Assembly: GCA_951799405.1 (NCBI GenBank)
Contig: OX637359.1
Coordinates: forward strand, 7,498,201-7,562,200
Direction: 5' to 3'
DNA length: 64,000 nucleotides
Source: Agapetus fuscipes
Taxonomy: Eukaryota > Arthropoda > Insecta > Trichoptera > Glossosomatidae
Below are positions 44,201 through 54,665 of this stretch, in pieces. A program made the position numbers and the translations under genes. Under the pieces are notes generated by a model, which was given only the letters and a program-made list of their open reading frames with translations, was not told the DNA's origin and searched no databases. Numbering within the stretch: position 1 is the stretch's first letter; each line of letters opens with the position of its first letter.

Positions 44201-47200
44201 ACGGTATATTAGAGAGTCTACCTGCTACCAGCCACCTGCGCAGGCAATCAGAGCAAGATAGAAAAACAATCCTTTTAAGTGACACTGCACGGTGTAACAG
44301 TGGTGTGTTCATGCATATAGGTAGGCAGCTCTGAAATTAGTTCAGGAAAACGCCAAGCAAAGCCAACTCATTGCACGCTGAGTGACAGCAAGCTTTACAT
44401 GAGGCCGATGAGGATTCCAGTCAATAGCTCAGTTGTTAGAATACTTGCATTCCATGCTAGAAGGCTAAGAGTCAATCCCCACCAAGGGTGCCAGAAATGA
44501 TTTGCCGTTTTGGTGTTTATTTTAAGCTCAAAATCAAAATACCGACAAGGCTTAGTCAGCTTTCACAAGAAATGAGTATCGGCCCCCACGTCAAGTGAAG
44601 TAGTTGGCGTCAGGCCAGCCCCCTTGCCTTTTTAAATAAATATGCAACTTCTTTGGGGAAAACGCGGGAAGAAGTAGTGCGCTATATGAATTGGACGATA
44701 TTTGGGTCATTTAGATCTAGTTTACAAAAGGAGAATCAATTTTCTCACCTTCTTGGCAGTCTCCACATTCCATGGAGTTCCCTCGGGAAAGCTGAAGAGT
44801 CCCGGGATGCCGTGTGTGCGGCTGAGGGTGCTGCAGATGGTCCAGGAGACCACGCACTGGAACCAGGTCACAAACAGCGGAGCGTTCAGCCCCACAGACT
44901 GGCTGCTCAGCAGGGTCTTGTTCACAAACACCGTGATAATGGACACAACCCTGAAAACATAGACATAACGAGAGTTGATTAAAAAGAAAGAGTTGGTACC
45001 CCTCAACAGTCAGTTCCTTATTGCCCACGGAACCTTTAAAGCAGGCTTGTCTAACATATTGTCCTGTTTGTCCAACGCTTGTCCAACGACCCCCGGGCCA
45101 CAATGTGGCGCGCATAAGTTCTTCATCCGGCCCACGACGACATCAATAGACATTGCGGGTATATAAAAAAAAACAGCAAACAGTTTTTTTCACCCATCTA
45201 TAATCTATAATCTAAGTTGCAAGGATATATTCATTCAAAGCTCTCAGATGTATGCCCACAAACAAACACGTGTAGTTCGCGCTTATAAATGCTGATTGTG
45301 TACTTACAAATAAAATCCAAACCTCAAATGAACATAAGCCTTGCAACTCTTGCCGACATTCCCTGAAACAGGGGTGACATTGGCAAAGTGAACCATTTTT
45401 TACAGTATGGGTGGTCAGCCTCATACCAACCTATAAGTCAAGGAATACGAGCAATAAATAACATTTAAGTATAAAAAAAAAAAAAACAACAAAACCTTAA
45501 AAAGAAATCTATACAAAACAACTCAAAAATTTCTTATGCAAAAAATATAGCAAACTAATAAACCAACATTACAAATCAGCATTGCAGATTAGCCGCCACT
45601 TCTTCCTGTCCTTGCATACTTCTTTCATTTCATCCAGAGTCATAACCTTTTTCATACAAGCTCTCCTTGTATGATGACTCTGGATATCCCATTCACTCGC
45701 TATTTCGAAAATTTGGTCCATCCATACCTTTCTCGGTCTTCCTCTTCCACGACATCCATCAATTCTTGCAGCATACTTTCTTACTATACTTAAATATACT
45801 TTCTTCGTCAGTCTTTCCTCATTCATTCTCTCCAAATGCCCAAACCATCTAAGTATACTTCTTTTAATCTTTACTTTCACACTTTCTCTTACACCACATT
45901 CCTCTCTAACAAAATCATTCTTGTCGGTTACACCAAAACCATACTTCGAAAACGCAGTTGTTTGCTTGGACATAAACAACAACAAAAAATCACCGGAGAG
46001 CTATGGGAGTTAGCGCATTAGAAAGAGCGGAAAATTTTAAGTAGGATAGCATTCATAACTCATTTTTGACCAAAACGTCGCTTATTCCTTTTAACGTCGC
46101 TTACTTCCTTTTAACCGTCCATATGTACAATATTTTATGATCATAATCTAAGGGCTGTGTAGTTTTTTCAATAAAATAAAAAAAATGATAAGAAGTAACG
46201 CAGACACAATATGAAACATATTTTTAATATACAAATGAATGTGTTTTCTTTAAAGAAATTCTGTACGGTAGGCACATTTTTGTTTTATTTTGCATGGGTT
46301 CCTCGACTTATTTGTTGAATTAAAAAAGTGTTCTAACAATTGACTTATAATATCAGTGGACTAGAAACTATTTTACCAAAAATAGCATTATATCCATATC
46401 AACCTACATAACAGCTAAGCGTCATTAGTTAGAAAGAGAACAAGATGTTCAGAGTGCGATTTCATTGTAAGCAAAAAAACTTGAGCTAAGCTAGAAAATA
46501 TTTCCAGAAAGTTGGCAGTCTTGAAATTCATGTCTAAGCGAATGTTGTGGTCACGCATATTTATTGTTTGGGTTGGTGAATTTGTCAATTTTGAAAGAAA
46601 AATGGCATTATTATAAAACATAACGGCATGTGTAATTACTGGGTGTTGAAACACAAGATGCAGAAAGCAAGAAAACATAGATTTTCCAATGATTATTAAA
46701 TATTCTGAGGTTGATAGGTCTAGTTGACAAGTAAGCCTCATAGTACGTTACAATGCCATAACGTCCCCTTAGTGCTTGTTTGTCTTATGTCCATCATAGG
46801 TAATTTCACATGAGCAATGTTTGTATGTGTACTGGAACAATGTGTCTTATGAAAACTGGAAATTTATTTTAAAAATATTTAAAACAACTCTCACATTGTG
46901 TTTTTACATTTCTTTCTTAGCTCAGATTGTGTAGAATGTTATTCTTAAGACAATTTAATTGAGAGGTCGTCTTTGAATCAAATGATAGATAAGCCAAACA
47001 AGCGCTGGGGGGACGATGAGCTAGTTTCGTCTCCACCAATAAATATTAACTCAATGAACACACCTGAACAGCAGGATAATGGTCTGACTAAAGTAAACAA
47101 CACAAAAGGTAGATAGATAATTTTTCTGTGAACAGCTTTGAATATTTTTTATTTATCTAGTTCTAACTCTGCTGATACAGTTGGCATAAGTGCCTATAAA

Positions 47201-48594
47201 AATAAACAACTCCCCACAAATATAATAAATAAAGATATTTCCAAACAGGTGTTTGCTTAACAATGTAAATATTTGAAATGAGAAAGAGAAGAATTAAATT
47301 ATTAACGTTTTGTGGGGTTGTTGTCCACGATGCTAGGTCGTGATTCAACAATGAGGATGAAGCATTGCATGGAGAGTGCACAAACTTCAATCAGTTGCTA
47401 AAAGCGTGATGTCAATTGGCTGAGCTGCTAGGCCCTTTTGTGACTGCACCTTAGTTCTGAATCTGAACATTATCCTGTCACTGACATCTTAAAAATTTCC
47501 CTTTGGAAAGAACATACAAACACACTTAAATACAATATTATGTAGCGCCAGCCGTTATCTTACCTGTAAATATAAATAGGTTCTATAGTCCCGTCGATAG
47601 CTCAGTTGGTAGAGTGCTTGCATTCATGCCGTGAGCCCGGGTTTGAATCCCACAAAGGGTGTCAGAAATTATTTCCCGTTTTGGTGTTTACTTCCAACCT
47701 CAAAGTAAAATACCGTCAAGAAACGAGTAAAAGCTCGGGAGATGGGAAGCCCCCACTTCAACTGAAGTGGTTGGCGTAAGGCCGGCCCCCTTACCTGTAA
47801 AAAGAAATAGTTTCCACTTGCTACATTTGAAATCCTTTAGGGATAACGTGGTAAGAAGTTACACTATATGTGTAGCTTAGTTGCGTTTTCTAGTCGCAAC
47901 ATCACAACGCAGCAAGAAGTAACCCTGTGCTTAGCTTAGTTACGCTACAATTTTATAGCCGTAGCCGTCAACATTGCAGATAAACGTACAGACCTACACG
48001 GCTTAAGATGAATGTGGCAACAATCTTACTAACGCCACCATTTTGTACAACATCACATTTGATGGTTCAACGTGAAGTTAGCTGAATTGCTTAAATTTAA
48101 GAAGTATTTTGTTGAAGAAATAAAAAGTAATAAACATTATTATAGCAAACCTAATAGCGCCCTCATTTAGCTGCCATCTAAACTCACTTATAATCATGTG
48201 GCACTGTATACATCAAGTATTCCTGTATATTTAAGTATAATCTATAATCTAAGTTGCAAAGATATATTAACATTTACTTAAAGCTCATATCAAATGCATG
48301 CCCACAAACAAACACGTGTAGTTCGCGCTTACAAATGCTGAATGTGTACATACAAATAAAATCCAAACCTCAAATGAACATAAGCCCTACAACTTTTGCA
48401 GACCTTCCCTGACACAGGGGTGGCATTTGCAAAGTGAACCATTTTGTACAGTATGGGTGGTCAGCCTCATACCAACCTATAAGCCAAGGAATAGGTTTTA
48501 TAAATTTATATTTCAGGATAAAAACTCACCAGTACAAGGCGACAACGCAGAGTATCTGTACATATCGCACCGACAGATGTGTAGCTTGCTTCAT
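38013..48594 (-). CDS. SLC35C1: GDP-fucose transporter (nucleotide-sugar transporter family), complete, five exons
   Basis: Golgi antiporter exchanging GDP-fucose for GMP to supply fucosyltransferases (Gfr in Drosophila). Exons are 48530-48594, 44749-44950, 43910-44135, 39214-39506 and 38013-38243, totalling 1017 nt or 338 residues; every junction keeps frame. Family-specific segments are FVNKTLLSS and FVTWFQC in exon 2; [19 protein letters not shown] and GFWLGVDQE in exon 3; [16 protein letters not shown] and GYVTSLQIQ in exon 4; and [17 protein letters not shown] in exon 5, a strong SLC35C1 signature. Roughly ten hydrophobic stretches fit the usual topology. The charged tail [18 protein letters not shown] is unusually acidic and basic compared with vertebrates. 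The stop lies only 15 bp from a pogo-like transposon end, so the 3'UTR is probably transposon-derived. Confidence 0.95.
38290..38425 (+). mobile_element. RTE-like LINE family 2 C-terminal remnant
   Basis: The plus frame shows [19 protein letters not shown] then [13 protein letters not shown] and a decayed end (LICNAG), matching the LINE at 45569-45985. Confidence 0.65.
38687..38937 (-). repeat. R250, full length, inserted in a Penelope-like fragment
   Basis: Splits the Penelope C-terminal coding remnant (left) from its 3' motif (right). Confidence 0.83.
39006..39040 (+). ncRNA. hammerhead-like motif at Penelope 3' end
   Basis: CTGTAGATGGGAGG...CTCCCGAAACTGG: GGGAG/CTCCC stem between core-like boxes. 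Confidence 0.45.
39214..39506 (-). CDS. SLC35C1: SLC35C1 exon 4
   Basis: Acceptor TATTGCAG|GTTCCT and donor ACAG|GTATGG. It encodes [17 protein letters not shown] through [15 protein letters not shown] to [10 protein letters not shown]. Confidence 0.95.
39570..39890 (+). mobile_element. SINE-A, full length
   Basis: Starts ACCGGTCCGTAGTCTAGAGG, has the body and tail GCTCTTGAGGTGAGATTC, and ends in ATTATTGTTATTATT. It lies in SLC35C1 intron 3. Confidence 0.82.
40031..40290 (-). repeat. R250, full length
   Basis: In SLC35C1 intron 3. Confidence 0.8.
40366..40604 (+). mobile_element. SINE-A lacking its tail, fused to SINE-B head
   Basis: The tRNA head and body are present to GGCGCTTTGTAGCGACGACG. 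Instead of the LINE-like tail it runs into GTAAAAAGGTTGATAGTTC, the SINE-B tRNA head. Confidence 0.75.
40605..41938 (+). mobile_element. SINE-B interrupted by a hAT element
   Basis: Head at 40605-40631 and remainder at 41702-41938, separated by the hAT at 40632-41701. Removing the hAT and one copy of CTTGCATT restores the SINE-B order. Confidence 0.82.
40632..41701. mobile_element. hAT-like non-autonomous transposon, copy 2
   Basis: Same element as at 23.9 kb; CTTGCATT is duplicated at 40624-40631 and 41702-41709. Nested inside a SINE-B. Confidence 0.9.
42098..42228 (-). mobile_element. SINE-B tail, inverted relative to the preceding copy
   Basis: Contains the antisense conserved tail CACATATAGTGTAACTTCTT through CTTCAGTTGAAGTGGGGG. 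It pairs with the 41.8-kb copy to form a long imperfect hairpin. Confidence 0.7.
42230..43560. other. SLC35C1 intron 3, mostly unrecognised
   Basis: Contains an alternating TATGTGTG/CATGCATG tract near 43,000-43,095. The 43,200-43,530 part resembles an LTR by composition, but I found no paired ends. Confidence 0.35.
43565..43660 (-). mobile_element. RTE-like LINE family 1 internal fragment
   Basis: Minus frame [20 protein letters not shown] equals the NDSEMSKVCTVEMKHLRSMT segment of the copy at 640-1285. Confidence 0.6.
43910..44135 (-). CDS. SLC35C1: SLC35C1 exon 3
   Basis: Acceptor GGTTGCAG|GTCCTG and donor ATCG|GTGAAC. It encodes the core [16 protein letters not shown] and [14 protein letters not shown]. 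Confidence 0.95.
44415..44690 (+). mobile_element. SINE-B, near full length
   Basis: Head GTCAATAGCTCAGTTGTTAG, B box AGTCAATCCCC, full body and a diverged tail, in SLC35C1 intron 2. Confidence 0.72.
44749..44950 (-). CDS. SLC35C1: SLC35C1 exon 2
   Basis: Acceptor TTTTCAG|GGTTGT and donor AAGAAG|GTGAGA. It encodes [16 protein letters not shown] and [11 protein letters not shown]. Confidence 0.93.
45037..45165. mobile_element. hAT-like fragment
   Basis: GCTTGTCTAACATATTGTCC, then CGGCCCACGACGACATC; the same series (GGCCTGTCCAACATACGGCC) recurs at 50,934. Confidence 0.5.
45196..45446 (-). repeat. R250, full length, 3' of a LINE
   Basis: Same strand as, and about 110 bp downstream of, the open LINE at 45560-45985. 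Confidence 0.83.
45560..45985 (-). mobile_element. RTE-like LINE family 2 C-terminus, open frame, followed by R250
   Basis: The 138-codon minus frame carries [59 protein letters not shown] and [14 protein letters not shown]. About 100 bp beyond the stop an R250 copy follows in the same orientation (45196-45446). The frame is intact, so this copy is relatively young. Confidence 0.8.
46020..46765. other. SLC35C1 intron 1, low-level dispersed repeats
   Basis: AACTTATAATATC-GTGGACTAG at 46,345 recurs at 59,955, and GTGTAATTACTGGGTGTTGA at 46,635 recurs at 5,790, so unnamed repeat families are present. No exon. Confidence 0.4.
46770..47017. mobile_element. same MITE family, copy 2
   Basis: Same order of internal motifs; termini GTCCCCTTAGTGCTTG and CAAGCGCTGGGGGGAC. 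Confidence 0.72.
47590..47895 (+). mobile_element. SINE-B, full length reference copy
   Basis: Best copy: GTCGATAGCTCAGTTGGTAG head, B box GGTTTGAATCCC, body, palindromic CCCCACTTCAACTGAAGTGG and tail GTTACACTATATGTGTAGC. A second partial tail follows to about 47,950. Confidence 0.82.
48237..48491 (-). repeat. R250, full length
   Basis: Lies about 40 bp downstream of SLC35C1 exon 1, inside intron 1. Confidence 0.82.
48530..48594 (-). CDS. SLC35C1: SLC35C1 exon 1
   Basis: The start codon at 48594 gives [18 protein letters not shown]. Donor TACTG|GTGAGT is strong. The phase-2 split tryptophan codon joins exon 2, reproducing the family's ALYWV motif. Confidence 0.88.
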
Positions 48595-48896
48595 CTTGAG
48601 AAGTTCACCTGTCCCTTGTGAAGTATAACCTAACCGATACTTTTTTCACCACGTACTGAGCCGTGCGTTACTCTTGAACGCGTCGACAACATGCCAACGT
48701 AGATCTTGACACTAACAATACTTGTACACGACGAAATTCACCGCGCTACCGGCGTGTTGTTTGCCATTTGATAAGAAACTTTGACAGCTGATGTACTTGT
48801 TTGAAGGGCCGCCATTGCTGGCAAGCTTGCAACTGAAGGAAAGACAATTAAAAAATGGAGGATGAGAAGCGGGAACATTTGAAAGTAAACTTTTTT

Positions 48897-49037
48897 GCAT
48901 AACTGTAACTGTTACTCTGTGGCCATTCCGCTAGGGGTGGCCAGAGCCTCTGCAGAGCTGCCTCTATTTTTTCCTATCCTTACATCTTTCAATTCATTCA
49001 TATCCATCACCTTTTTCATGCATTTTCTTCTTTTACG
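48897..49037 (-). mobile_element. RTE-like LINE family 1, short 3' fragment
   Basis: Minus frame RKRRKCMKKVMDMNELK to EALATPSGMATE, with (GTTACA) repeats at the left end. Confidence 0.65.
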
Positions 49038-49254
49038 AATAAGGTCCAAAAGACAAAATTGTGATGTCACACAGTCGGAATGCTGGGGAAAAGGCAAACA
49101 AATATTTTTTTATATTTTGTATTGTTTGTGTATTAACACTGTGAAAATTCATAATGTTTAGTTTACAATTTTTTGAAGGAATTCAAAGAAAACACTGTTT
49201 ATTTTCACTCAAATATATTTAAAAAGATTAGAATCTTTAAAATAAATTACAAAC

Positions 49255-49286
49255 GCGTTTTCGACCTAGTAGGTCATCATCAGGTA
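49255..49286 (-). ncRNA. hammerhead-like motif
   Basis: Minus strand CTGATGATGACCTACTAGG then TCGAAAACG: conserved core boxes around a GACCT/AGGTC stem. Confidence 0.5.
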
Positions 49287-49319
49287 TGAAAAATAAATAT
49301 TTTTTTATTGGTTGCTCAG

Positions 49320-50400
49320 ACCAGTGGTCCAATGCAAGTGTGGCGTTTGCCCGCTGAGAAAAAAAATCCAGATTCAAAAATTGTTCTGAGAGTATCCAAA
49401 TTGGTATTGAATAGACGATTTAAATAGGTAGGAAAGTGTGACGTCGCTTGACCGGGTTTCTTGTGACTTCTTAGATAGTGCAAGAGCCCACCGCACGAAA
49501 CCTTACCTCATCCACTACCAGGCAGAGACTAGTAAGAGGTGATGCTCCACATTAATTACCTGCTTTTTGTATAAAAAATAATATTCCAAACCTGGAGCGT
49601 TTTGAATGCGGCCATTTTTTTTTTAAATATAAAAAACGATATTTTAAAGTAAGTTGTATGAGCTATGGAAATCAAGTAAAAAAATATAGTATTACATACA
49701 TTACTGTATTGAGAGGATAAACATACTACAAATTTGTATTTCCAACCCTTCTCGTTCAGGAGGGAGGGGGGTAAAATGGTATTTTTTACAATATATTTAT
49801 AACTCAAAAACAACAAACAAAATGTGATATTTTTGTAAGTCAAATATAAGAAAATTAAATTTAATACAATAATGTAATAATTTTTTCCAGGTATGAGCAT
49901 GATAAGCACGCAGATCCTAAGGCCATTAAGTACATGATCAGCAAATATTTGAAAGAGGTGTAAATAGTTGAGTGTTTATATTTATTTGGTTTTTCGTATA
50001 TTATTCTTATCATTATTATTTTTGTTATTTTTTTCATATATCTACATATGTGTATATATGTATAATTCCTATTTCTGTATTTTCTATTTAAACATGTTAC
50101 CTCTTTATGTTATTTTATTTTATTTTTTGTCTTCCTGTTTTTGCTAAGTAAATGACTAAATGGTGTATATATTGTTTTTTTTTGTGTTTTTTATGATTTT
50201 TATCTATTAAGTGATTAATTTTAAGTTAAGATAAGTTGGAATCCTCCCCAAAACACAAGCTATGCTTACTTTGGGGAGTATTTATTGTAATTAGATTTTT
50301 TAAATTTATTTTTATTGTAATAAGTACTTTGTACATATTGATAAAAACAATAAAGACCTTATGAAAAATTATGAATTATGAAAAAAAATATTTCTTACAT
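49320..50400. other. intergenic, AT-rich, nothing recognised
   Basis: Between SLC35C1 and the convertase gene. Contains simple T-rich runs; a GTCTCTGCCTGGTAGT element occurs inverted at about 49,520 and 50,500. Confidence 0.4.
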
Positions 50401-50728
50401 ATTCTTGCTCTTTGAAGAGGTCGCATCCAAAACGCTCCAGGATAGGAAAAGGCAGATCTGTGAAAAAAAGATGTACTCGATGCAAACTACCAGCCTGACC
50501 ATGTCTCTGCCTGGTAGTCGATGAGGTAAGGTTTCGTACGTCTGGCTCTTAGTAGAGGGTTCAATGCGATTCAGTGATTAGTTAATGGCTATTAATTACC
50601 TCTAGCATAAAACATCGCGAAAATTCCCCGCCATCGTGTATTATAAAACCATATGGAATATGCAACAGCTCCCTAGAGAGTGATTTAGTTTTTGATGTAC
50701 GCGATGATGGGAGACTTCCTTGGATTGG

Positions 50729-50933
50729 AGATTCCTTGACTAATAGCTTGGTATGAGGCTGACGCTTCATGCTGTAACACCTTGGTTCACTTTTGCCGAT
50801 GCCACCCCGTTTTAGGGTTTTAGGGTTGCAAGGCTTATGTTCATTTGAGGTTTGTTTTATTTTTATGTACACATGCAGCATCTGGAAGCACAAAATCACA
50901 TGTGACTGCTTGTGGGCATGTATTAGATCAGGC
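50729..50933 (+). repeat. R250, diverged
   Basis: Starts TTCCTTGACTAATAGCTTGG; the tail is replaced by a hAT-like fragment. Confidence 0.68.
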
Positions 50934-51025
50934 CTGTCCAACATACGGCCCGCGACGACATCAATAGTTATTGCGCAATAAGTTCAATCATCGATGTGCC
51001 AGCCGTCGAAAAAAAAATTGTGGCA
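50934..51025. mobile_element. hAT-like fragment
   Basis: AGGCCTGTCCAACATACGGC terminus; right end not found. Confidence 0.5.
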
Positions 51026-51175
51026 ATTTTTGAAAATTGTGTTTGAAAATCTGTTACATTTGTAACAGACCTTTACATAATTACTACCTTCGCTCGAAGG
51101 TATGCAGTGATTTGTGACAATATTGTTTTCAAATTCAGTTCATCCTCAGTCGTCGTGCAGAGAGGATGTTCTCCT

Positions 51176-51215
51176 GAAGACGTTGGCTACGTCGCCGACG
51201 AAACGTCGAGAATGA
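51176..51215 (+). ncRNA. hammerhead-like motif, variant core
   Basis: CTGAAGA, stem GTTGGC/GCCGAC, then GAAACGTC, and AGAATGATGTAAGTTCTC beyond. The same 3' segment is dispersed at 9.7, 15.0, 59.8 and 62.3 kb. Confidence 0.45.
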
Positions 51216-51361
51216 TGTAAGTTCTCTCTAAACGGTTCGTAAAATATCCGAGTTAAGTAAATTAAGTTTTGAAATTTGTTGAGTTTTTAAATGACTATAA
51301 GTAATTTTCAAAATATTATTAGCTTAAAATAAAATAAAATAATTGAATTAAATTAAAATAC

Positions 51362-51407
51362 GCTAAGAATTCATCTGCCTTTACCAAAGACCGGTTACCA
51401 AAGGTCA
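51362..51407 (+). mobile_element. SINE-A body fragment
   Basis: About 45 bp matching CCTTTACCAAAGACCGGTTA of the SINE-A body. Confidence 0.45.
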
Positions 51408-51494
51408 GCAAATGAATTGACATGGACAATATTGTGGTGTCAAACGGCCAGGTTGCTAGAAAAAAGGCAAACCAATATTTTGTTGAACAATATA

Positions 51495-51640
51495 AATTAA
51501 AGTCCAAACCTTAAATGAACATAAACCCTGTAACTTTTGCCGACCTTCTCTGAAACAGGGGTGGCATTGGCAAAGTGAACCATTTTTTACAGTATGGTTG
51601 TCAGTCCAGTCTCATACCAACCTATTATAAGCCAAGCAAT
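51495..51640 (-). repeat. R250, truncated, 3' of a LINE
   Basis: Partial copy downstream of the LINE at 51770-52140 on the same strand. Confidence 0.72.
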
Positions 51641-51769
51641 AGCAATAATAAATAACAATCAGCTACCTGTATACAATCAACAAAGAAATCTAAAAAAAGT
51701 ACTTATAGTCATTAAAAAAAAAACATAAAATTATGAATGAATAAGCCGCCAATATTACAAATCAACATT

Positions 51770-52140
51770 ACAAATTAGCCGCCACTTCTTTCTGTCCTTG
51801 CATACTTCTTTCACTCATCCAGAGTCTTAACCTTTATTACACAAGCTCTCCTTTTATTGTAACTCTGGATGTCATTGTAGGGTGTCGCTATTTCAGAAAT
51901 TTGATCGATCAATACCTTTCTCGGTCTTCCTCTACTACGACATCCCTTTTATTCTTGCAACATATAGGTACCTTCTACGTCAATATTTCATCATTCATTC
52001 TCTCCATAAATGTCCAAACCATCTTAAAAAAAATATTTTAATCTTCACTTTTACACATTCCCTTACACCAAATTCTTCTCTTACAAAATCATTCCTCACC
52101 CTACCACTTTGGTTTTTTTCCAATCATACTTCTTAGATAA
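51770..52140 (-). mobile_element. RTE-like LINE family 2 C-terminal fragment, followed by R250
   Basis: The antisense of the CCACTTCTTTCTGTCCTTGC region gives [11 protein letters not shown]..., and upstream are WTFMERMND and NDFVREEFGVRE remnants. A partial R250 lies downstream on the same strand. Confidence 0.65.
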
Positions 52141-52640
52141 TCCATTTCTACTGTAGGTATAGGTATGGATGAAGCAAAATAATACGAGTTGAATACAAGA
52201 TGTACTTGAAGCAAGTTATTTTTAAGACAAGTTGCACAAGGGATGTTGACTGAGGATGCCTTTGAAAGTTACATGAAAATATAGGTACATCGGATATATT
52301 ATTTTCAATAAGGGTTATTGAAGCTTTGACAGTCTTTCATAATAAAATGAAAACACCACTCACGTGCCTAGATTGCTTCCAATCTAGGAACGGAATTGAT
52401 TTATTTGTAAAGACATCAACAGAACACTGAAAATAATTTATACAAGACAACACTGAACACATCATACAAAAACATAAGATCTCCAATGCTCCAATGACAG
52501 ATGCCTATCACAAAGTTACAATAGTTTTAACACTGTTTAATTCAAAGGTATAGCAAGTCGTTTGAGGAATAATGCATTATAGTAGGTGTAGGTATGCGTA
52601 AGTACATAGGTGTACCTACTTTTTAGAACGTTTCTGACGT

Positions 52641-52878
52641 TCTATAATCTACAACCTAAGTTGCAAAGATATATTGGCTCATTCAGACTCATATTTAGTG
52701 CATACCCACAAGCAGGCACATGTGCCTTAGTTCGCGCTTAAACTTGCTGCATGTGTAACTACTTACAAAATAAAACTCTAATGAACAATTGAATCCAAGG
52801 TCACATTGGCGAAGTGAGTCAATTTTTACAGTATCAGTGGTCACTGGTCAGCCTCATATCAATCTATACGCCAAGGAA
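52641..52878 (-). repeat. R250, diverged with internal deletion
   Basis: The CCTTCCCTGAAACAG core is deleted. Confidence 0.7.
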
Positions 52879-53399
52879 CAATATTATTACTCTTGGCAAC
52901 CCTTACATACATAAATAAGAATCTAGATATGAAATAATTCAGGCACGTGAATGGCTCCCTCAACACTGCCCCCTCATCCACCTTGACGTTTTGAATGACG
53001 TCAGTGCGTTCCTATATTACTACATCCACACCGGCACACACAATATACCTACTAGATTCATTCATATCGCCATCTATACTACCTACCTATATAGCAACGA
53101 ATCTAGGGAGGAACATTCCATTGATGGGGCTGTAGCTGTGTTTGTTTGTTCCTGGATTGCTGAGATGTTGAAGGATGGATGTAGTCATTAGTGATGAGAT
53201 GGACAAACGGGGGATGATGATAAAAAAAGGTTTGAAGGAGGTAGCAGCTGTCCGAAAAAGACCTTACCCCCCCCCCCCCCCTTCCCGCCTCACAGTACTG
53301 TCAGTTGGGCACATCCGATCAAATAGAGGCACATCTGATATCATAAAATGTTTGTGGTGATCACAAAAATGTTTTGTTCCGGTTTTAAAACAAGTGAAG

Positions 53400-53610
53400 T
53401 TATTATTTAGTTACAAGAAGGTATAGAAGCTGTGAAGCTTGGACGTTGAATGAAAGTGGGATTAGTTAAGTAAGTTCGGTAATAATGGACTAAGAAGTTT
53501 ATCTAAGAAGTATGATTGGGGAAATACGATTGATGGAGTGTGGAATGATTTTGTAAGAGAAGAATGTAGTGTAAGGGAAAGTGTGAAAGTGATGATAAAA
53601 AAGTAAGTTA
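53400..53610 (+). mobile_element. RTE-like LINE family 2 fragment
   Basis: The plus strand reads RSCEAWTLNESGI then LRSMIGE and [18 protein letters not shown], with stops. It abuts the transposon at 53644. Confidence 0.6.
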
Positions 53611-53859
53611 AGAAATCCTCAATAAATGCCGTAATAATAGGTAGGGTAGACTGGGTACGGTTGTAACAAGGTAGGTACGGTTGAAACAACTCCAATATCT
53701 CAGAAACTATGAGCGATGCGAAGAAGGGTCCTAAGGAAGAGTTAAGCAGGGTGCATGTCACTACACGATTCTTCCTAATGTTCCACCCTTCGCGCGCAGA
53801 CAACCCTTGCTTGAGGTCCCATTGTGTTTTTTCAATAAAAAGTAAGTATTTTAAGGCAT

Positions 53860-54210
53860 TTATTTATAACTTTCAAGAACATCCACATTAATTCCGAGAT
53901 GGCAGACCATGCCAGAAATGAGGGACACTTTTTTGATGATAGTAATCTACATCTTATTTCAAATTGCCAAAAAGGAAAAAAGATGGACATCCTAGAAACA
54001 CTAGAAATAAATTCATATTTTAAAATTAATAAAAATAATCTAATTAACGTCCAGATCCCGCCCATATCTTCCCCCCTCCTTTCAATTTTAGCCCCGCCCC
54101 CTCCCACATAAATTGCATGTCTTGTTATTAGTTTTAAGTTTAGTATATAAGAAACTGAAGATGGAGAATGATCTCCGAAAACGTTTTTTCATAAAATAAA
54201 TACTCATAGT
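53860..54210 (+). mobile_element. Penelope-like element 3' end (GIY-YIG C-terminus)
   Basis: The plus frame ADHARNEGHFFDDSNLHLIS then KGKKMDILETLEINSYFK and NVQIPPISSPLLS matches the C-terminal pattern of Penelope-like GIY-YIG proteins (H..N.GH...ILH.C..G.K...LE..EI). A hammerhead-like motif follows at 54157-54185. Inserted in the transposon at 53644-55428. Confidence 0.7.
54157..54185 (+). ncRNA. hammerhead-like motif at Penelope 3' end
   Basis: CTGAAGATGGAGAATGATC then TCCGAAAACG, with a GGAG/CTCC stem, just after the Penelope coding remnant. Confidence 0.5.
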
Positions 54211-54365
54211 GGATTAAAACAAAGTTTTTTCATTGAAGTGTTCTAAAAATTATTATTATTATTATTATTATTTTTTTTTTTTAAGAAATCCTGTGCGGGA
54301 GACTCCCTAGATTCTAAAGACTCTAGGGGTCTATGACACTTGTTGTAGTGCCGCAGAGGTGTACG

Positions 54366-54665
54366 AGCTTGGTCGTCGCTACAAAGCGCCAATACTCAAG
54401 CAAGACCCAGTTGCTGTAAGGCTGGATGGACCCTTGGTGACCGGTCATTGGTAAAGGCTTATGAATTCTTCAACCCAGCGAAGAGCACATGCGAAATATT
54501 AATGGTATTTTTGTGTGCTCCGCCGGGATCCGAATCCACAACCTTCCATTTACGAGTCCGAAGTGTTGCCACTACGGCCTACGGACCGGTCCGAGATGCC
54601 AACGACACGCGGTGTACCTGAGCGGTCACCCATCCAAGTACTGACCACGCCCAATGTTGCTTTAA
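54366..54665 (-). mobile_element. composite 5S rRNA-tRNA SINE
   Basis: Read on the minus strand, 54665-54598 is the 3' half of a 5S rRNA: AGCAACATTGGGCGTGGTC, AGTACTTGGATGGGTGACC (internal C box intact) and GTTGGCATCTCGG. It is followed without a gap by a SINE-A tRNA head and body (54591-54366). The 5' half of the 5S moiety and the LINE-like tail are missing. The element lies inside the transposon at 53644-55428. Confidence 0.8.

Noticed and set aside
43851..44334. Plus-strand frames opposite SLC35C1 exon 3
   Set aside because: Antisense shadows of a strongly conserved coding exon.
47590..47660. Possible tRNA gene (GTCGATAGCTCAGTTGG...GGTTTGAATCCC)
   Set aside because: It is the tRNA-derived head of SINE-B: it is followed by the SINE body, repeated elsewhere, and lacks a clean acceptor stem.
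53899..54111. Small independent plus-strand gene
   Set aside because: Translation matches the C-terminal end of Penelope-like GIY-YIG proteins and is followed by a Penelope-type motif, so it is a transposon remnant.
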